DNA of 52,562 nt. It comes from an uncultured Actinomycetes bacterium (GTDB lineage Bacteria > Actinomycetota > Acidimicrobiia > Acidimicrobiales > Ilumatobacteraceae). Under the pieces are notes generated by a model. That model was given only the letters and a program-made list of their open reading frames with translations. It was not told the origin of the DNA and did not search any database. Made by a program: the position numbers and the translations under genes. Shown here one piece after another: positions 9,724 through 18,010 of this stretch (the stretch's first letter is position 1; every line of letters starts with the position of its first letter). Location: NCBI GenBank assembly GCA_937927625.1, contig CALBSD010000024.1, positions 1-52,562 of the forward strand. Direction: 5' to 3'.

Positions 9724-10944
9724 CTAGTGTCCTGGTTCGAAGCGAACAGAGAGTGATGATGGGCCGAAAATGCCCACACCTGTTGGCTTGTATTCAACGG
9801 GCCCGTTCAGAGAAAGTTTTGGCATGCGTTGAGCGAGCAACACAAATGCTTCCTGAAGTTCGGCACGTGCCAGTGACGCACCAAGGCAGTAGTGAATGCC
9901 CGCACCGAATGAAAGGTGTGGCTGGCCGACAGGTTCACGTGTGATGTCAAAGACGTCGGGAGTAGGGAAGACGGAGGAATCAAAGTTGCCCGTTCCCATT
10001 GAAGTGCTCATGAATGTTCCCTTGGGGAACAACACGCCGTTGCACTCGATGTCTTCCGAGGCAAAACGAATCGTGCCACCGACCGCACCGTGATACCGCA
10101 TGACTTCTTCAACGGCGCGCGGTGCAAGTGATGGATCATTCGCCAACATTTCCCATTGCTCGGGATGTTCGGCGAAAATTGCGAGCGCAAGACCAAGTTG
10201 ATTGCGGGTGGTGTCCGTGCCGCCAACAATGACAGCTTCCACCATCATCTCGAGTTCTTCGGTGGTGAGTTTGTCGCCTGCTTCTTCGGACTTGATGAGG
10301 TCAGTGAGCAAGTCGTCAAGTGGAACATTGCGACGCTGTTCAATCAGGCCACGCGTGTACTCATTGAGCTCATCTTGCGCAGCGATGATCATCGGCATGA
10401 TTTCGATGAGGTTGTCGCTGAAGATTTTCAAGATGTCAGTGGCAAGCCGGCTGAACAGTTGCCAGTCTTCTTTGGGTGCTCCAAGAAGTTCGCAGATGAT
10501 GGGGATGGGGTAGGGCTCGCAGATATCGGCAACAATTTCTGCTTCACCTTTCGCCGCAATCGGATCAACAAGGCCGTTGATGACATCACGCATGAAAGGT
10601 CGGAGTCTGTCGGCGCTACGTGGCGAGAAGGCCGGTGCAACGAGACGGCGAAGGCGAACGTGCACTTCACCTTCTGCGTTCAAAATGGAGACACGACGTC
10701 GACGCCCGAAGTCCTCATCTCTAATGCCCTGCATCTGGGCAACAAGTCCAGTGGCAGAGTGCCAGCGCTTGTCACGCAGGATGCCCATGACGGCGTCATA
10801 TGTAAGGACAGAGAAGCCAATCTCGTTGCGAGCAATCCAACTCTCCTTGGCGGCAGCGCGAAGTTGAGTCTGCCGCTCGGCCCTGTTGTGGCCCATGAGG
10901 AACTCAAGCTTGGGAATCTGGAGGCTCTCGGCGGTTACTGGCAC
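9724..10944 (-). CDS. Cytochrome P450
   Basis: Haem-thiolate monooxygenase of 406 aa, the usual length for soluble bacterial P450s. It has the I-helix oxygen-activation motif (GGTDTT), the K-helix ExxR (EEVMR) and the haem loop FGAGIHYCLGASLAR with the Cys ligand. No ferredoxin or reductase gene is adjacent, so redox partners are elsewhere. The start is GTG at 10944 with TAAGTT ending 6 nt upstream. The substrate is unknown; the exporter downstream suggests handling of a small hydrophobic molecule, which is inference only. Confidence 0.93.
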   Translation of the reverse strand: MPVTAESLQIPKLEFLMGHNRAERQTQLRAAAKESWIARNEIGFSVLTYDAVMGILRDKRWHSATGLVAQMQGIRDEDFGRRRRVSILNAEGEVHVRLRRLVAPAFSPRSADRLRPFMRDVINGLVDPIAAKGEAEIVADICEPYPIPIICELLGAPKEDWQLFSRLATDILKIFSDNLIEIMPMIIAAQDELNEYTRGLIEQRRNVPLDDLLTDLIKSEEAGDKLTTEELEMMVEAVIVGGTDTTRNQLGLALAIFAEHPEQWEMLANDPSLAPRAVEEVMRYHGAVGGTIRFASEDIECNGVLFPKGTFMSTSMGTGNFDSSVFPTPDVFDITREPVGQPHLSFGAGIHYCLGASLARAELQEAFVLLAQRMPKLSLNGPVEYKPTGVGIFGPSSLSVRFEPGH

Positions 10945-10950
10945 TCCACA

Positions 10951-10956
10951 AACTTA
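10951..10956 (-). promoter_or_regulatory. -10 box TAAGTT for the P450 gene
   Basis: On the minus strand TAAGTT is followed by 6 nt and then the GTG start at 10944, which predicts a leaderless mRNA. Confidence 0.5.
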
Positions 10957-11098
10957 CGCCGTGGGGCATTTCTGAGGACTACTGAGGGGTAAATGACGCT
11001 CAAATGAACGTACGAAAAAAATTTTGGAGAGATTTCAGTAGGGGGCACCCTCAGACTTGACCGGTGTTAGCCTTTCCTCCGTTTCAAAAGGAGGTGGG
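10957..11098 (+). promoter_or_regulatory. Leader region of the pot operon with strong ribosome site
   Basis: This is the rest of the 154-bp divergent gap between the P450 and potA. It holds an AT-rich block (about 11014-11027) and, just before potA, AAAGGAGGT (11086-11094), a near-perfect Shine-Dalgarno that fixes the ATG at 11099. TAGCCT at 11068-11073 is a possible -10, giving a short leader of about 19 nt. I see no riboswitch-like fold. Confidence 0.5.
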
Positions 11099-12241
11099 AT
11101 GGACGTCGGGGATCCCGTTGTAAAGCTCGATAATGTTCGCAAGCAGTACGGATCGTTCGTAGCCGTCCATCAAGCCGACTTCTCTATAGGTCGTGGTGAA
11201 TTCTTCGCCATGTTGGGACCTTCAGGATGCGGTAAGACCACCACACTCAAAATGATCGCTGGGTTTGAACAACCCACCGCAGGTCATGTCTTTCTCGAGG
11301 GAGAAGACGTTTCTCAAGTCCCTCCACACAAGCGCAATGTCAACACTGTGTTCCAGCAGTACGCGCTCTTTCCTCATATGTCGGTTTTCGACAATGTCGC
11401 TTTCGGTCCTCGCAGCAAGAAGATCAACGAAGCAGAAGTCAAGACTCGCGTCAACGAGATGCTCGAAGTCGTTCGCCTCGGAGAATTTGCTCAGCGTCGA
11501 CCCTCTCAGTTGTCAGGTGGCCAGCAGCAGCGTGTCGCACTCGCTCGAGCATTGGTGAACTATCCGTCCGCTCTTCTGCTTGACGAACCACTTGCTGCTC
11601 TCGACCTCAAACTTCGCGAGGCAATGCAGATCGAACTCAAGCGCATTCAGCGCGAGGTCGGAATCACTTTCGTTTTCGTGACTCACGACCAAGGTGAAGC
11701 CCTCACCATGAGCGATCGCATCGCAGTCATGAGCGAAGGTCGCGTCGAACAGGTGGGTGCGCCGGTCGATATCTACGCACGCCCAGAGACTCTGTTTGTT
11801 GCTGGCTTCATCGGTTCCGCCAACTTGTTGCCAGGCACCGTGATGTCTTCTGATGCGGCTGGAACGCGAGTGCAGCTTCTTGATGGCACGCAAGTTGTCG
11901 TTGCTGCGGGTAACAGTGCACCTACGGCGGCGTTGTCTCAGGGCAACCAAGTCACCGTGATGCTTCGTCCAGAGCAAGTCGTTCTTGACGGCGAAGGCTC
12001 TATGAAGGTTTTCATCACCGACACAGTTTTCCAAGGTTCCTCAGTGCGCGTGGTTGGTCGAACTGCCAACGACACCGAAGTGTCGGCCATCGTTCCTGCC
12101 GGTTCAAATCACAAGGCGCCATCAGCTGGCGAAACAGTTTCTATGCAGTGGCATGCCTCTGCTCCGTACCTGTTGGAAGGATGGCCAGAAACAGCTGGTT
12201 CCACCACCACCAACGTCGATTCCATTGAGGCCACGTTGTAG
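11099..12241 (+). CDS. potA: Spermidine/putrescine ABC transporter ATPase
   Basis: ATP-hydrolysing subunit of a polyamine importer at the inner face of the membrane. It has 380 aa: nucleotide-binding domain with Walker A GPSGCGKTT (residues 40-48), ABC signature LSGGQQQRVALARAL, Walker B ALLLDEP, switch His in FVTHDQGEA, and a C-terminal TOBE regulatory domain. The open frame runs 14 codons further upstream, but the AAAGGAGGT ribosome site selects the ATG at 11099. First gene of a pot cluster in the order ATPase, binding protein, permease, permease. Confidence 0.93.
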   Translation: MDVGDPVVKLDNVRKQYGSFVAVHQADFSIGRGEFFAMLGPSGCGKTTTLKMIAGFEQPTAGHVFLEGEDVSQVPPHKRNVNTVFQQYALFPHMSVFDNVAFGPRSKKINEAEVKTRVNEMLEVVRLGEFAQRRPSQLSGGQQQRVALARALVNYPSALLLDEPLAALDLKLREAMQIELKRIQREVGITFVFVTHDQGEALTMSDRIAVMSEGRVEQVGAPVDIYARPETLFVAGFIGSANLLPGTVMSSDAAGTRVQLLDGTQVVVAAGNSAPTAALSQGNQVTVMLRPEQVVLDGEGSMKVFITDTVFQGSSVRVVGRTANDTEVSAIVPAGSNHKAPSAGETVSMQWHASAPYLLEGWPETAGSTTTNVDSIEATL

Positions 12242-12300
12242 CAAATTCGCTACAGCGACATCTCACCCCTCTCACCAGTAACTACACAAGGAGACACATC

Positions 12301-13470
12301 ATGGGAGCACGAAACAACATGCCCGCTTGGCGCGGACCGAACTATTCGCGTCGCGATTTCCTCGTGCGTTCTGGCCTTGTGGGCGCAGGTGCATTGTCGC
12401 TTCCCGCATTGCTTGCTGCATGCGGTGGTGGAAGCACTGCAAACACCACTCCAGGTGGCTCGAACACTCTGTTCTTCGAGAACTGGCCCGGATACATGGA
12501 TGACAAGACGGTGGGGCTCTTCATGAAAGAGACCGGCATCGATATGAAGTACACCGAGGCGTTTAACGACAACAACGAATACTTCGCAAAGATTCAGCCA
12601 GCATTGTCAAAGGGCGACAAGATCGCGCCAGACATGATTGCTCCTACGTTCTGGATGGCATCACGTCTCATCCAGTTGGGCTGGGTACAGAAGCTCGACC
12701 ACGCGAGCATCCCGAACTTCGTCAACCTTCGCGATGACTTGAAGGACCCTTCATGGGACAAGGGCAACGTCTACAACCTTCCATACCAAACTGGCATTGC
12801 TGGTATCGCGTATAACCAGAAGGTCACAGGTCGTGAACTGAAGTCAGTGGAAGACCTCTTTGATCCTGCGTTCAAGGGCAAGATTGGCGTGCTCACCGAG
12901 ATGCGCGACACCATTGGTCTTTTATTGATGGCTGAAGGCAAGGACATCACCAAGGTCTCCACTTTCGATCAGGCATCGAGCGCTTTTGATCGTTTGGAAA
13001 AGGCCAAGGCAGATGGACAGATTCGCTCCTTCACCGGTAACGACTACATCGACGACCTTGCAGCTGGAAACTTCGCCGCATGTGTCGGCTGGTCTGGCGA
13101 CGTCTTGCAATTGGGCAAGGACAATCCAGATGTGAAGTTCATTGTTCCTGAAGAAGGCGGCACCAGCTGGTACGACACCATGGTGTGGGTCAAGGGGTCA
13201 GAGAATGGTGACTCAGTCTCCAAGTGGATGAACTTCTTGTACGAGCCTGCAAATGCTGCTCGATTGACTTCATTTGTTCAGTACATGTCACCGGTGAAGG
13301 GAGTTCGTGAGGAACTCGTGAAGTTGGGTGGCAATAGTGCTGCTCTAGCTGAGAATCCTCTTCTGTTCCCAGACGATGCAACCATTAAGAAGTTGCAGAC
13401 ATGGGGTGCATTGTCCGAGACCGAAGAAGCAAAGTTCGATGAGCGCTTTGCATCTATTGCTGGCGCATAG
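12301..13470 (+). CDS. potD: Polyamine-binding lipoprotein
   Basis: Extracellular solute-binding protein delivering spermidine or putrescine to PotBC. It has 389 aa. The N-terminus has a twin-arginine motif (SRRDFL, residues 16-21), a hydrophobic core and a lipobox ending LLAAC with Cys41, so it is probably Tat-exported and lipid-anchored. The mature part follows the PotD/PotF fold, opening with FENWPGYMDDKT. The ATG follows AAGGAG by a few bases. It lies 59 bp after potA in the same operon. Specificity within polyamines cannot be decided from sequence. Confidence 0.9.
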   Translation: MGARNNMPAWRGPNYSRRDFLVRSGLVGAGALSLPALLAACGGGSTANTTPGGSNTLFFENWPGYMDDKTVGLFMKETGIDMKYTEAFNDNNEYFAKIQPALSKGDKIAPDMIAPTFWMASRLIQLGWVQKLDHASIPNFVNLRDDLKDPSWDKGNVYNLPYQTGIAGIAYNQKVTGRELKSVEDLFDPAFKGKIGVLTEMRDTIGLLLMAEGKDITKVSTFDQASSAFDRLEKAKADGQIRSFTGNDYIDDLAAGNFAACVGWSGDVLQLGKDNPDVKFIVPEEGGTSWYDTMVWVKGSENGDSVSKWMNFLYEPANAARLTSFVQYMSPVKGVREELVKLGGNSAALAENPLLFPDDATIKKLQTWGALSETEEAKFDERFASIAGA

Positions 13471-13493
13471 CGACCACAGCAATTAATACGTCC

Positions 13494-14555
13494 GTGTCGA
13501 AGCCAACAAAGCGTTTCGCCTCACGCCCCGAATGGGTGGGCTTAGGAGTGATGGTTCTCCTTGCTGTTGGTGTTGTTGCGCTGGCGGCTGAGTGGGTCAC
13601 GGGTGCCACAGCCATTGGGCTGTTGGCAGTTCTCATTGTGGCCGTCGTTGCAATTATCTGGACCGCCATCATGGGCGGGCTGGAGACACGACGTGCGTTG
13701 GCACCTTATGGATTGTTGAAGCCCGGCATTCTTTGGTTGAGTCTCTTCTTCCTTGCACCTTTGTGGGCAATGTTCGAGATGTCTTTGTCCAGTAAGAAGA
13801 GTCGCTTCGACTTTTTCCCAAAGTTCTCATGGGATTGGAGTAACTACGGGAAAGCCCTCACAGATTTTGCACCACAGTTTGAGCGCAGCTTTATTTATGC
13901 AGCAATTGCAACATTGTTGACATTGATTATCGGCTACCCACTGGCGTACGTCATTGCATTCCGCGGCGGCAAGTACCGCACCACGTTGTTGGGTCTTGTT
14001 GCGGTTCCATTCTTTACGTCGTATCTCATTCGTACATTGGCATGGCAGAACCTGCTGGCTGACTCAGGTCCATTCGTCTCCATCTTGAAGACAGTGAAAT
14101 TGGAAAATGTCATGGAGTGGTTGCACATCATGGACAACGGAAGACTGATCAATACGCCAGCCGCTGTTATCGGTGGTCTGACGTACAACTTCTTGCCATT
14201 CATGATTCTTCCGATCTATGTCAGCCTCGAAAAGATCGATGTTCGCCTTGTTGATGCATCGATGGATCTCTACACAACGGCAACTGGCGCATTTCGTCGC
14301 GTTGTACTTCCATTGTCAATGCCCGGAATTTTCGCAGGAAGCTTGTTGGTCTTTATCCCGGCAGCGGGCGACTTTGTGAATGCAAAGTTCTTGGGAAGTC
14401 CTGAAACCACCATGATTGGCAGTTCGATTCAAGATCAATTCTTGGTGCAGTTGAACTACCCATTGGCGGCTGCAATGTCATTTGTATTGATGGCAGTCAT
14501 CACTGCGTCAGTTCTCATCTATGCGAAGTTCATGGGCACGGAGGACTTGGCATGA
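13494..14555 (+). CDS. potB: Polyamine ABC transporter permease with N-terminal extension
   Basis: Membrane permease of the Pot importer, 353 aa with a GTG start. The C-terminal 280 residues are a normal PotB: about six membrane segments and an EAA-type cytoplasmic loop (near DLYTTATGAFRRVVLP). The N-terminal 70 residues add two extra hydrophobic segments (about 14-32 and 36-56) that the usual ~285-aa family members lack. The gene overlaps potC by ATGA. The extension may be a later fusion or a local feature of this lineage. Confidence 0.9.
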   Translation: MSKPTKRFASRPEWVGLGVMVLLAVGVVALAAEWVTGATAIGLLAVLIVAVVAIIWTAIMGGLETRRALAPYGLLKPGILWLSLFFLAPLWAMFEMSLSSKKSRFDFFPKFSWDWSNYGKALTDFAPQFERSFIYAAIATLLTLIIGYPLAYVIAFRGGKYRTTLLGLVAVPFFTSYLIRTLAWQNLLADSGPFVSILKTVKLENVMEWLHIMDNGRLINTPAAVIGGLTYNFLPFMILPIYVSLEKIDVRLVDASMDLYTTATGAFRRVVLPLSMPGIFAGSLLVFIPAAGDFVNAKFLGSPETTMIGSSIQDQFLVQLNYPLAAAMSFVLMAVITASVLIYAKFMGTEDLA

Positions 14556-15382
14556 CCGCGGCGCATGACAAGAAGCAGAAGTGGGGACGTGGTGTTATCA
14601 ACGGCGTCGCAGCAGCAACCATGTTGTATCTCTTTGCACCCATCGTTGTGATTGTTGTCTTCTCGTTTAACAATCCAAAGGGCAAGTTCAACATTGTCTG
14701 GAATGGATTCACGTTGAAGAACTGGGCTCATCCGTTCTCGCAGCCCGAACTCACTGATGCACTCGTCGTCAGTCTGAAGGTGGCATTCATCTCAACGCTG
14801 ATTGCCACCTTGTTGGGAACCTGTATCGCTCTTGCTCTCAGTCGTTACAAGTTCAAGGGCAGTGGGGCAGTCAATCTGTTTCTTGTTCTTCCACTGACTT
14901 CACCCGAGGTTGTGCTGGGTTCATCGTTGGCCACACTGTTCTTGTCTCGTGGTGTTTCCTTCGGAATGGTCACGGTCATCATCGCTCATGTGATGTTCCA
15001 GGTGTCGTTTGTTGCTGTCACATTGCGCGCCCGAATCCGTGGGTTTGACTGGTCGCTTGAACAGGCCGCACTTGACCTTGGTGCATCGCCACGTCGTGCG
15101 TTCTGGAAGGTCACCTTCCCGCTGATCCTTCCCGGCATTTTGGCCGCAGCACTGTTGTCGTTCGCGCTCTCCATTGACGACTTCATCATCACGTTCTTCA
15201 ATGCGGGTTCACTTGTGACATTCCCGTTGCAAATCTTCGGCGCATCCCGCGTTGCTATTCCTGCCCAGATCAATGTGTTGGCAACCATGTTGCTGATGGG
15301 CAGCATTTCAATCATGGTGGGTGGACTCATTATCGAGTCGCGCCGCAATCGTCTCAACAATGGCTCGGAAGCCAAGGGGTAA
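14552..15382 (+). CDS. potC: Polyamine ABC transporter permease
   Basis: Second permease of the Pot importer, 276 aa, close to the family norm. It has six predicted membrane segments and the EAA loop (AALDLGASPRRAFWKVTFPL) that docks on PotA. The start codon overlaps the potB stop as ATGA, which indicates translational coupling. The next gene begins 3 bp after its stop. Confidence 0.92.
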   Translation: MTAAHDKKQKWGRGVINGVAAATMLYLFAPIVVIVVFSFNNPKGKFNIVWNGFTLKNWAHPFSQPELTDALVVSLKVAFISTLIATLLGTCIALALSRYKFKGSGAVNLFLVLPLTSPEVVLGSSLATLFLSRGVSFGMVTVIIAHVMFQVSFVAVTLRARIRGFDWSLEQAALDLGASPRRAFWKVTFPLILPGILAAALLSFALSIDDFIITFFNAGSLVTFPLQIFGASRVAIPAQINVLATMLLMGSISIMVGGLIIESRRNRLNNGSEAKG

Positions 15383-15385
15383 ATC

Positions 15386-16306
15386 ATGTCGAGGGAAGGC
15401 CGAATAGCCATCGCGCCGGAGTCATCTCCGGCATGGATTACAGACGCCGTCATTGCTGGTGGTGGAGTAGTCACCCCTCCATCTGATGCAACTGCCGCTG
15501 TGTGGACTGCGGCACGCGACGCTGATGGTCTGAAGGCATTTATTGAAGCCAATGATCACCTTGAATGGATTCAGGTTCCGTTCGCTGGAGTTGAGCGTTT
15601 TCTTCCTGTGATCGATGACAGTCGCACCTGGACATGTGGCAAAGGTGTGTATGCAGAGCCCGTGGCAGAACATGCATTGGCTCTAGCACTCGCTGGTCTG
15701 CGCAATGTTGCCGACTATGCGCGTGCCAAGACTTGGACTGGTCCTGTTGGACGCAACTTGTTGGGTGCTTCAGTCACCATTGTGGGCGGTGGCGGCATCA
15801 CCGAATCCCTCATTCGCTTGTTAACTCCGTTCAAGTGCGACATCACTGTTGTGCGTCGCACTGTTGAACATGTGGAAGGTGCAGACACCGTCGTCGGAAC
15901 AGAGAACCTGGTCGATGCGCTCGTGGGTGCTGACGTTGTATTTCTCGCGCTCTCTCTCACGCCAGAAACGGTCGGGCTCATTGGTCGTCCAGAGTTTGAG
16001 CTCATGGAATCGCATGCATGGATCATCAACGTTGCGCGCGGTGGTCACATTGTGATGGATGACCTCGTGTGGGCGCTGCAGAACGGCATCATTGGTGGCG
16101 CTGCAATCGACGTAACAGATCCAACAGAGCCGTTGCCCGATGGGCATCCGTTGTGGGATCTCCCTAACTGCATCATCACGCCGCATGTGGGGAACACTCC
16201 GGAGATGGCAATTCCGCTGCTGTCAGAGCGAATCACCACAAATGTGCAGCGATACATCGCAGATGAGCCTCTTATTGGTCTTGTCGATGTTCGCCATGGC
16301 TACTAA
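15386..16306 (+). CDS. D-isomer specific 2-hydroxyacid dehydrogenase
   Basis: NAD(P)-dependent oxidoreductase of 306 aa. The NAD-binding Rossmann motif is VTIVGGGGITESL (about residues 131-143). The catalytic triad of the family is visible as Arg in NVARGG, an acid in DVTDPTEPLP, and His in ITPHVGN. It most resembles the short glyoxylate/hydroxypyruvate-reductase-like group, but the substrate is not predictable. It follows potC by 3 bp and overlaps the next gene by 11 bp, so it is read with the pot operon. That could link it to polyamine carbon, but this is speculative. Confidence 0.88.
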   Translation: MSREGRIAIAPESSPAWITDAVIAGGGVVTPPSDATAAVWTAARDADGLKAFIEANDHLEWIQVPFAGVERFLPVIDDSRTWTCGKGVYAEPVAEHALALALAGLRNVADYARAKTWTGPVGRNLLGASVTIVGGGGITESLIRLLTPFKCDITVVRRTVEHVEGADTVVGTENLVDALVGADVVFLALSLTPETVGLIGRPEFELMESHAWIINVARGGHIVMDDLVWALQNGIIGGAAIDVTDPTEPLPDGHPLWDLPNCIITPHVGNTPEMAIPLLSERITTNVQRYIADEPLIGLVDVRHGY

Positions 16307-16913
16307 TCCGAATCATTACGAACTTTTAGGGGTTGCACCTTCGGCCTCTGCAGACGAAATTCGTCGAGCCTTTCGTTCGCTTGCGCGTCGTCATCATCCC
16401 GATACTGCAGACGGAGCTTCTTCGGCATCAACGATGGCGGATATCAATCGTGCCTGGTCGGTTTTGTCTGACCCTGTGAAGCGATTTGAATATGACCGTT
16501 CACTTCGCGTGGATGATTCGTCTCCGAAATTCAGTCGAAAAGAAACGGACCACTCCACACCAGTTGAACGCTCTGTGTTTCATCAACCGGCAAAATTTCC
16601 GTGGCGTGGAATCCTTTTCTTTGGTGTCGTTGCCATCGTGGGCGTGTTGTTCTTGCACGCGGTAGCAAAGCCCAGCAGTCCTGAGATTCCCGACAACCTG
16701 TTGGTCATCGGATCCTGCGTTCAAATTGACACGGAACAGTTCGTGAAAGAAGTGACCTGCCAGAACCCACACGATGGTGTGGTGCGAGAACTTGTTGCAT
16801 TCGACCGGGATTGTCCGTCGGACACCATGGGGTATTTAGACCGCCAGGGGATGGGAATTGCCTGTGTTGACTCGGCCCTGGCGACGAACAAGTGGGAGAC
16901 GCAGGGTCCCTAG
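16296..16913 (+). CDS. Membrane-anchored J-domain protein with Cys-containing outer domain
   Basis: A 205-aa protein. Residues 5-68 form a J domain with the HPD tripeptide at 34-36 (Hsp70 stimulation). A polar linker follows, then one transmembrane helix (about 104-122), then a C-terminal domain of about 75 residues with four cysteines (in GSCV, VTCQNPHDG, RDCPSD and IACVD). The Cys and NPHDG pattern recalls the extracytoplasmic septum-formation-type domain of actinobacteria. There is no Gly/Phe region, zinc finger or client-binding domain, so it is not DnaJ itself. ATG at 16296 is chosen; an ATG at 16287 is also possible. It overlaps the dehydrogenase by 11 bp. Confidence 0.8.
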   Translation: MATNPNHYELLGVAPSASADEIRRAFRSLARRHHPDTADGASSASTMADINRAWSVLSDPVKRFEYDRSLRVDDSSPKFSRKETDHSTPVERSVFHQPAKFPWRGILFFGVVAIVGVLFLHAVAKPSSPEIPDNLLVIGSCVQIDTEQFVKEVTCQNPHDGVVRELVAFDRDCPSDTMGYLDRQGMGIACVDSALATNKWETQGP

Positions 16914-16933
16914 GTAATCTGACAGTCCCGTAA

Positions 16934-17010
16934 GGGCGCGTAGCTCAGTTGGTTAGAGCACCACGTTCACACCGTGGGGGTCATGGGTTCGAGTCCCGTC
17001 GTGCCCACCA
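16934..17010 (+). tRNA. tRNA-Val (anticodon CAC)
   Basis: A 77-nt cloverleaf with CCA encoded. Acceptor stem GGGCGCG pairs with CGTGCCC. The anticodon stem CCACG/CGTGG encloses TTCACAC, giving anticodon CAC, which reads GUG. The T loop GGTTCGAGTCC is normal. TAATCT at 16915-16920 is a plausible -10 box. Confidence 0.97.
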
Positions 17011-17081
17011 AACATTCCGCAGTGACACATCAACCTTGGTGGTCAATCCGCTTTCACGTATTCGGAACTAGTTTCTAAGGC

Positions 17082-17588
17082 GTGCGGAGATTATGTGAGC
17101 GGCCAGGGTGTGCAGCACCGGCTGAGGTGTCGTACGGCATCGATAATTCCGCCCTCTTGGTGTGGGTTGATAATCGCCCCATTCCCGAGCGTGAATTGGC
17201 GGGTCGTTTGTGTCGCCGTCACGCTGATGCAATCTCTGTGCCTCGGGGTTGGACAATCGACGACCGTCGGCAAGCAGTTCCGCAACTCTTCCGCCAGGCA
17301 GACATGCCGCAGGCCGAGCCCATAAAGAAGACAAAGCGTGCACCAAAAGTTGTTCCCGTTGACAACGGTGCAAGCAAGAAGTTGACCTTGTTCGAAACGA
17401 TTGCTGAAGAGCTTGCTGAGATTGAAAAGTCGCAGGACACTGTTCCGCCCGACCCAGATGAGACTCGTGCCATTCCGTGGTCGCCGCGACTCACCGGTTC
17501 ATATGCAGAAGATGACGATCAAGACCAACCAGTGCTGGGTCGACTCTTGGGTCGTGCGTTTGGCCAACGAAATGATGAGGAACAATGA
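17082..17588 (+). CDS. DUF3499 family protein
   Basis: A 168-aa actinobacterial protein of unknown function. The N-terminal 65 residues are the DUF3499 domain, with paired Cys (CERPGC) and a CRRHAD segment that could hold zinc, ending in the conserved PRGW motif. The C-terminal half is charged and low-complexity, probably disordered. The GTG start at 17082 has TAGTTT ending 7 nt upstream, so a leaderless mRNA is predicted. The stop overlaps the next start as ATGA. Confidence 0.82.
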   Translation: MRRLCERPGCAAPAEVSYGIDNSALLVWVDNRPIPERELAGRLCRRHADAISVPRGWTIDDRRQAVPQLFRQADMPQAEPIKKTKRAPKVVPVDNGASKKLTLFETIAEELAEIEKSQDTVPPDPDETRAIPWSPRLTGSYAEDDDQDQPVLGRLLGRAFGQRNDEEQ

Positions 17589-18010
17589 AGTACTCATCGT
17601 CAGTTGATATCCCAGCAACTCTTCAAGATGTCCGACCGTTTGTTCAAGACCTCGCTGCGTATACCGCATGGATGCCGATGGTGCACAACGTGTCTTCTGT
17701 TGCAGAAGATCTCTGGACGGTAGAACTGCGCGCAAAGGTGGGTGTGTTCGCACGTTCGAAAGGCCTTCGAATGCGACGAACGATGAATGAAGAGAACGTC
17801 ATTGTGTTTGAGCGCGATGAAGAGGACGGTCGACAGCACTCGCCTTGGGTCATGCGTGTGTCTTTGACGCCATCTGCTTCAGGAACAAACGTGATGATTG
17901 ATCTTTCATACGGCGGCAACCTGTGGTCCGCAGGAATCCTGGACCGTGTATTGGCATCACAAGTAGATGCAGGAAAAGCTGGACTTGTTCGCGCTGTTCA
18001 GGGCGCGTAA
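17585..18010 (+). CDS. SRPBCC (polyketide cyclase/START-like) protein
   Basis: A 141-aa protein matching the Polyketide_cyc2 pattern: an opening strand KYSSSVDIPAT, a helix-rich region, then the beta-sheet segments. Such folds bind hydrophobic ligands; no enzymatic residue can be assigned. It is coupled to DUF3499 by ATGA, and this DUF3499-SRPBCC pairing suggests a shared process. Its last 13 bp overlap the convergent ABC ATPase gene. Confidence 0.8.
   Translation: MKYSSSVDIPATLQDVRPFVQDLAAYTAWMPMVHNVSSVAEDLWTVELRAKVGVFARSKGLRMRRTMNEENVIVFERDEEDGRQHSPWVMRVSLTPSASGTNVMIDLSYGGNLWSAGILDRVLASQVDAGKAGLVRAVQGA

Noticed and set aside
10156..10992. 278-codon plus-strand open frame opposite the P450 gene
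   Set aside because: The P450 has all family motifs on the minus strand, and this frame runs through its start and has no domain of its own.
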